This document shows, in pieces, positions 16,056-17,574 of a DNA stretch of 17,574 bases. Position 1 is the stretch's first letter. Every line of letters starts with the position of its first letter. Source of the stretch: Kiloniellales bacterium (GTDB taxonomy: Bacteria > Pseudomonadota > Alphaproteobacteria > Kiloniellales > JAKSBE01); the NCBI GenBank assembly GCA_030067055.1, contig JASJAL010000032.1, positions 1-17,574 of the forward strand, given 5' to 3'. The notes under the pieces were generated by a model, which worked only from the letters and a program-made list of their open reading frames with translations, was not told the origin of the DNA and made no database searches. The position numbers and the translations under genes were made by a program.

Positions 16056-16757
16056 TTAATCGGCCAGCCAGGCCCGCAGCGCCTCGTTCACGGCCTCGGG
16101 CCGCTCGATCGTCGAGAGATGGCCGCAGTCCTCGACCACCATCAGGCGAGCATCCCGGATTCCGGCGGCCATGGCGGTGTGCTTGTCGACGGGGGTCAGG
16201 GCGTCCTCCCGACCGCAGAGCACCAGGGTCGGACAGGCTATCTTGACCAGGGTCGATCGACTGTCGGGTCGCGTCATGATCGCCTGCTGCTGGCGCAGAA
16301 AAGCCGCCTTTCCCACCGCCTCGGCCATCGCCGTGACCACGCCGACCAAGGCTTCATCCTCGAGCCGCGCCTGGTGGATCAGCAGCGGCAGGAGGCGCGG
16401 CGTGACCCCTTTGAACTCGCCCTTCTCGGCGAGCTCGATCAGGCCGCGCCGGCGCGCCGTCTGCTCCTCGGTATCGGGATCGGCCCTGGTGTCCAGAAGG
16501 GCCAAGCGCAGGACCCGCTCCGGCGCCCGGCGCAGGATCTCGAGGGCGACGTAGCCGCCCATGGACAGGCCGGCCAGGGCGAAGCGCGGCGGCATCGCGG
16601 CGAGGACGCTCTCCGCCATCTCGCCGACGCTGCTCTGGGTGGTGAAGTCGGCAACCCGGGGCTCCGCGAGATCGGCCAGAGCGTCGATCTGTGGCGCCCA
16701 GAGCCGTCCATCGCAGAGCAGGCCGGGCAGCAGGGCGAGCGGAACCCGTTCCGACAT
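16056..16757 (-). CDS. Alpha/beta-fold hydrolase
   Basis: 233 residues, cytosolic. The fold's landmarks are in order: LPGLLCDGRLW (10-20) forms the oxyanion region; GLSMGG at 63-68 is the nucleophile elbow with Ser65; GREDALTP gives Asp185; and DCGHLS gives His213, completing the Ser-Asp-His triad. The cap region is about 105-165. General shape resembles 3-oxoadipate enol-lactonase or pimeloyl-ester-like esterases, but the substrate cannot be told. ATG 16757 has GGAG 9 nt upstream, overlapping the end of the isochorismatase-family gene whose stop is 12 nt away, so the two genes are an operon. Coupling of two hydrolases suggests a small catabolic or detoxification step; this is inference. Confidence 0.9.
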   Translation of the reverse strand: MSERVPLALLPGLLCDGRLWAPQIDALADLAEPRVADFTTQSSVGEMAESVLAAMPPRFALAGLSMGGYVALEILRRAPERVLRLALLDTRADPDTEEQTARRRGLIELAEKGEFKGVTPRLLPLLIHQARLEDEALVGVVTAMAEAVGKAAFLRQQQAIMTRPDSRSTLVKIACPTLVLCGREDALTPVDKHTAMAAGIRDARLMVVEDCGHLSTIERPEAVNEALRAWLAD

Positions 16758-16769
16758 CGGCTGTTTCTC

Positions 16770-17321
16770 CTACTTGATGAGCTGCAAGAGGTCCTTGAAC
16801 TCAGGCCGGTCGGCGCGCTCCAGCCACTCGAAAACGACCATTTCCGTGGTCACCTTTTCGATGCCGGCCCGCACCATTCGTCCCAGGGCCGCCTCGGCAT
16901 TGGCCGGCTTGCGCGAGCCCGTGGCATCGGCGACGATGTAAGTGAGATAGCCCGTCTCGGCTAGAGAGATCGCGGTCTGCATCACGCAGACATGGGCCTC
17001 GCAGCCGGCGACGACCACCTGCGGCCGGTCGAGGCCCTCCAGGTGCTCCCGGAGGTCCCGCGCCCCTAGGCAGGAGAAGGTGATCTTCTCGAAGCGTGCG
17101 GCCGGCGGGATCACCGGATCCAGCTCCGTCACAGTGGCACCCAGACCACGAGGATAGTGCTCGGAGGCCAGAACCGGAATGCCCAGCCTGGCCGCGGCAC
17201 GACCCAAGATCTCGATGTTGCGAAGAATGTCCTCGCGGTTGGAAATCGCCGGCGCCAGACCTGCCTGCACGTCGACCACGAGAAAAACCGACGTCTTGGC
17301 CTTGAGAAGCTGAGAGTCCAT
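16770..17321 (-). CDS. Isochorismatase-family cysteine hydrolase
   Basis: 183 residues from ATG 17321. The fold's triad is visible: Asp17 in FLVVDVQ, Lys79 in FEKITFSC, and Cys112 in VAGCEAHVCVMQTA, the nucleophile, preceded by the usual Gly-x-Glu-x-His-Val pattern. The length and the sequence style resemble YcaC-like hydrolases rather than true isochorismatases of siderophore pathways; substrate unknown. The start is not well marked: AAAGGA lies 24 nt upstream of the ATG, and in-frame TTG and GTG codons sit 9 and 3 nt before it. The frame stays open to 17441, but the added residues do not look conserved. First gene of an operon with the alpha/beta hydrolase; divergent from the helicase gene. 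Confidence 0.88.
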   Translation of the reverse strand: MDSQLLKAKTSVFLVVDVQAGLAPAISNREDILRNIEILGRAAARLGIPVLASEHYPRGLGATVTELDPVIPPAARFEKITFSCLGARDLREHLEGLDRPQVVVAGCEAHVCVMQTAISLAETGYLTYIVADATGSRKPANAEAALGRMVRAGIEKVTTEMVVFEWLERADRPEFKDLLQLIK

Positions 17322-17425
17322 CACTATCAAAGGATTAACCAGTTGTCCTTTAGAAGGCGTCAGCAAAGTAACGCAAGCGTGGTGACAGGACCAGTTATCG
17401 CCGGATCCCAGGCGCGCCGGGGACA

Positions 17426-17453
17426 TTGACTTTGTCGCCACCGACCCTAAGAT
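17426..17453 (+). promoter_or_regulatory. Sigma-70-like promoter of the helicase gene
   Basis: TTGACT (17426-17431) and TAAGAT (17448-17453) are separated by 16 nt; the hexamers match the consensus at 5 of 6 and 4 of 6 positions. Transcription would begin near 17460 and leave a leader of about 74 nt before ATG 17534. This is the best sigma-70 match I saw in the 212-nt spacer between the divergent isochorismatase and helicase genes. Confidence 0.5.
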
Positions 17454-17533
17454 GCGCCGCGAATCGCCTCGGTGCTCGGCAAAACGGCCATGACACCTAG
17501 AGGCCTGCTCTCCGAAAAGAATCGATTGAGTTT

Positions 17534-17574
17534 ATGAATTTCTCCGATCTCGGGCTCAGCCCGGAAGTGCTCAA
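17534..17574 (+). CDS. Probable DEAD-box RNA helicase, first 13 codons only
   Basis: Only MNFSDLGLSPEVL is inside the window. This opening is typical of RhlE-type DEAD-box helicases: a short start, then the upstream Phe of the Q motif (residue 3) and the LGLSPEVL helix. These enzymes remodel RNA in ribosome assembly and cold adaptation. No catalytic motif is visible because the gene runs off the right edge. The ribosome site is weak (TTGAG). The assignment rests on 13 residues and could be wrong. Confidence 0.6.
   Translation, partial: MNFSDLGLSPEVL

Overview
The window looks like chromosomal housekeeping DNA from a high-GC alphaproteobacterium. I infer a member of Rhodospirillales or a neighbouring order from the glnB-glnA pair, the ParE sequence, the tRNA-Leu/tig pairing and the strong G/C preference at third codon positions. 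I see no phage, insertion sequence, CRISPR array or other island signature. Names come from reading translations and motifs by eye; no database search was run.

Left block (about 1-8592, all minus strand). Transcription runs leftwards. A Sel1-repeat/SPOR exported protein, an HpcH/HpaI-type class II aldolase and the fused NAD(P)HX repair enzyme Nnr lie 27-39 nt apart and probably form an operon. After an AT-richer gap comes an unrecognised 91-residue protein. It is followed by a shortened TyrR-like regulator (ACT, PAS and helix-turn-helix, no AAA+ domain) directly upstream of an AceE-related thiamine-diphosphate enzyme. Then come tRNA-Leu(UAG) and trigger factor, which runs off the left edge.

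Middle block (8932-12391). tRNA-His is on the minus strand. On the plus strand are a class I/II aminotransferase and the nitrogen pair glnB-glnA. A clear sigma-54 -24/-12 promoter precedes glnB, and a hairpin follows glnA. The targets of covalent control are visible: Tyr51 of PII and Tyr398 of glutamine synthetase.

Right block (12484-17574). A YciA-like acyl-CoA thioesterase overlaps a small exported protein by 4 nt on the minus strand. Divergent to it is parE (topoisomerase IV subunit B). An acidic, cysteine-rich unknown protein converges on parE with an 11-nt gap. Upstream of that unknown, on the same strand, lie an alpha/beta hydrolase and an isochorismatase-family hydrolase 12 nt apart. 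The last bases hold the start of a probable DEAD-box RNA helicase with a sigma-70-like promoter.

The most interesting item is the pair at 1026-4373: a TyrR-type amino-acid sensor that lacks the AAA+ module, next to an AceE-like E1 enzyme with a short N-terminus and no E2/E3 genes in view. This could be a small amino-acid or 2-oxo-acid responsive system. Most of the rest is ordinary.
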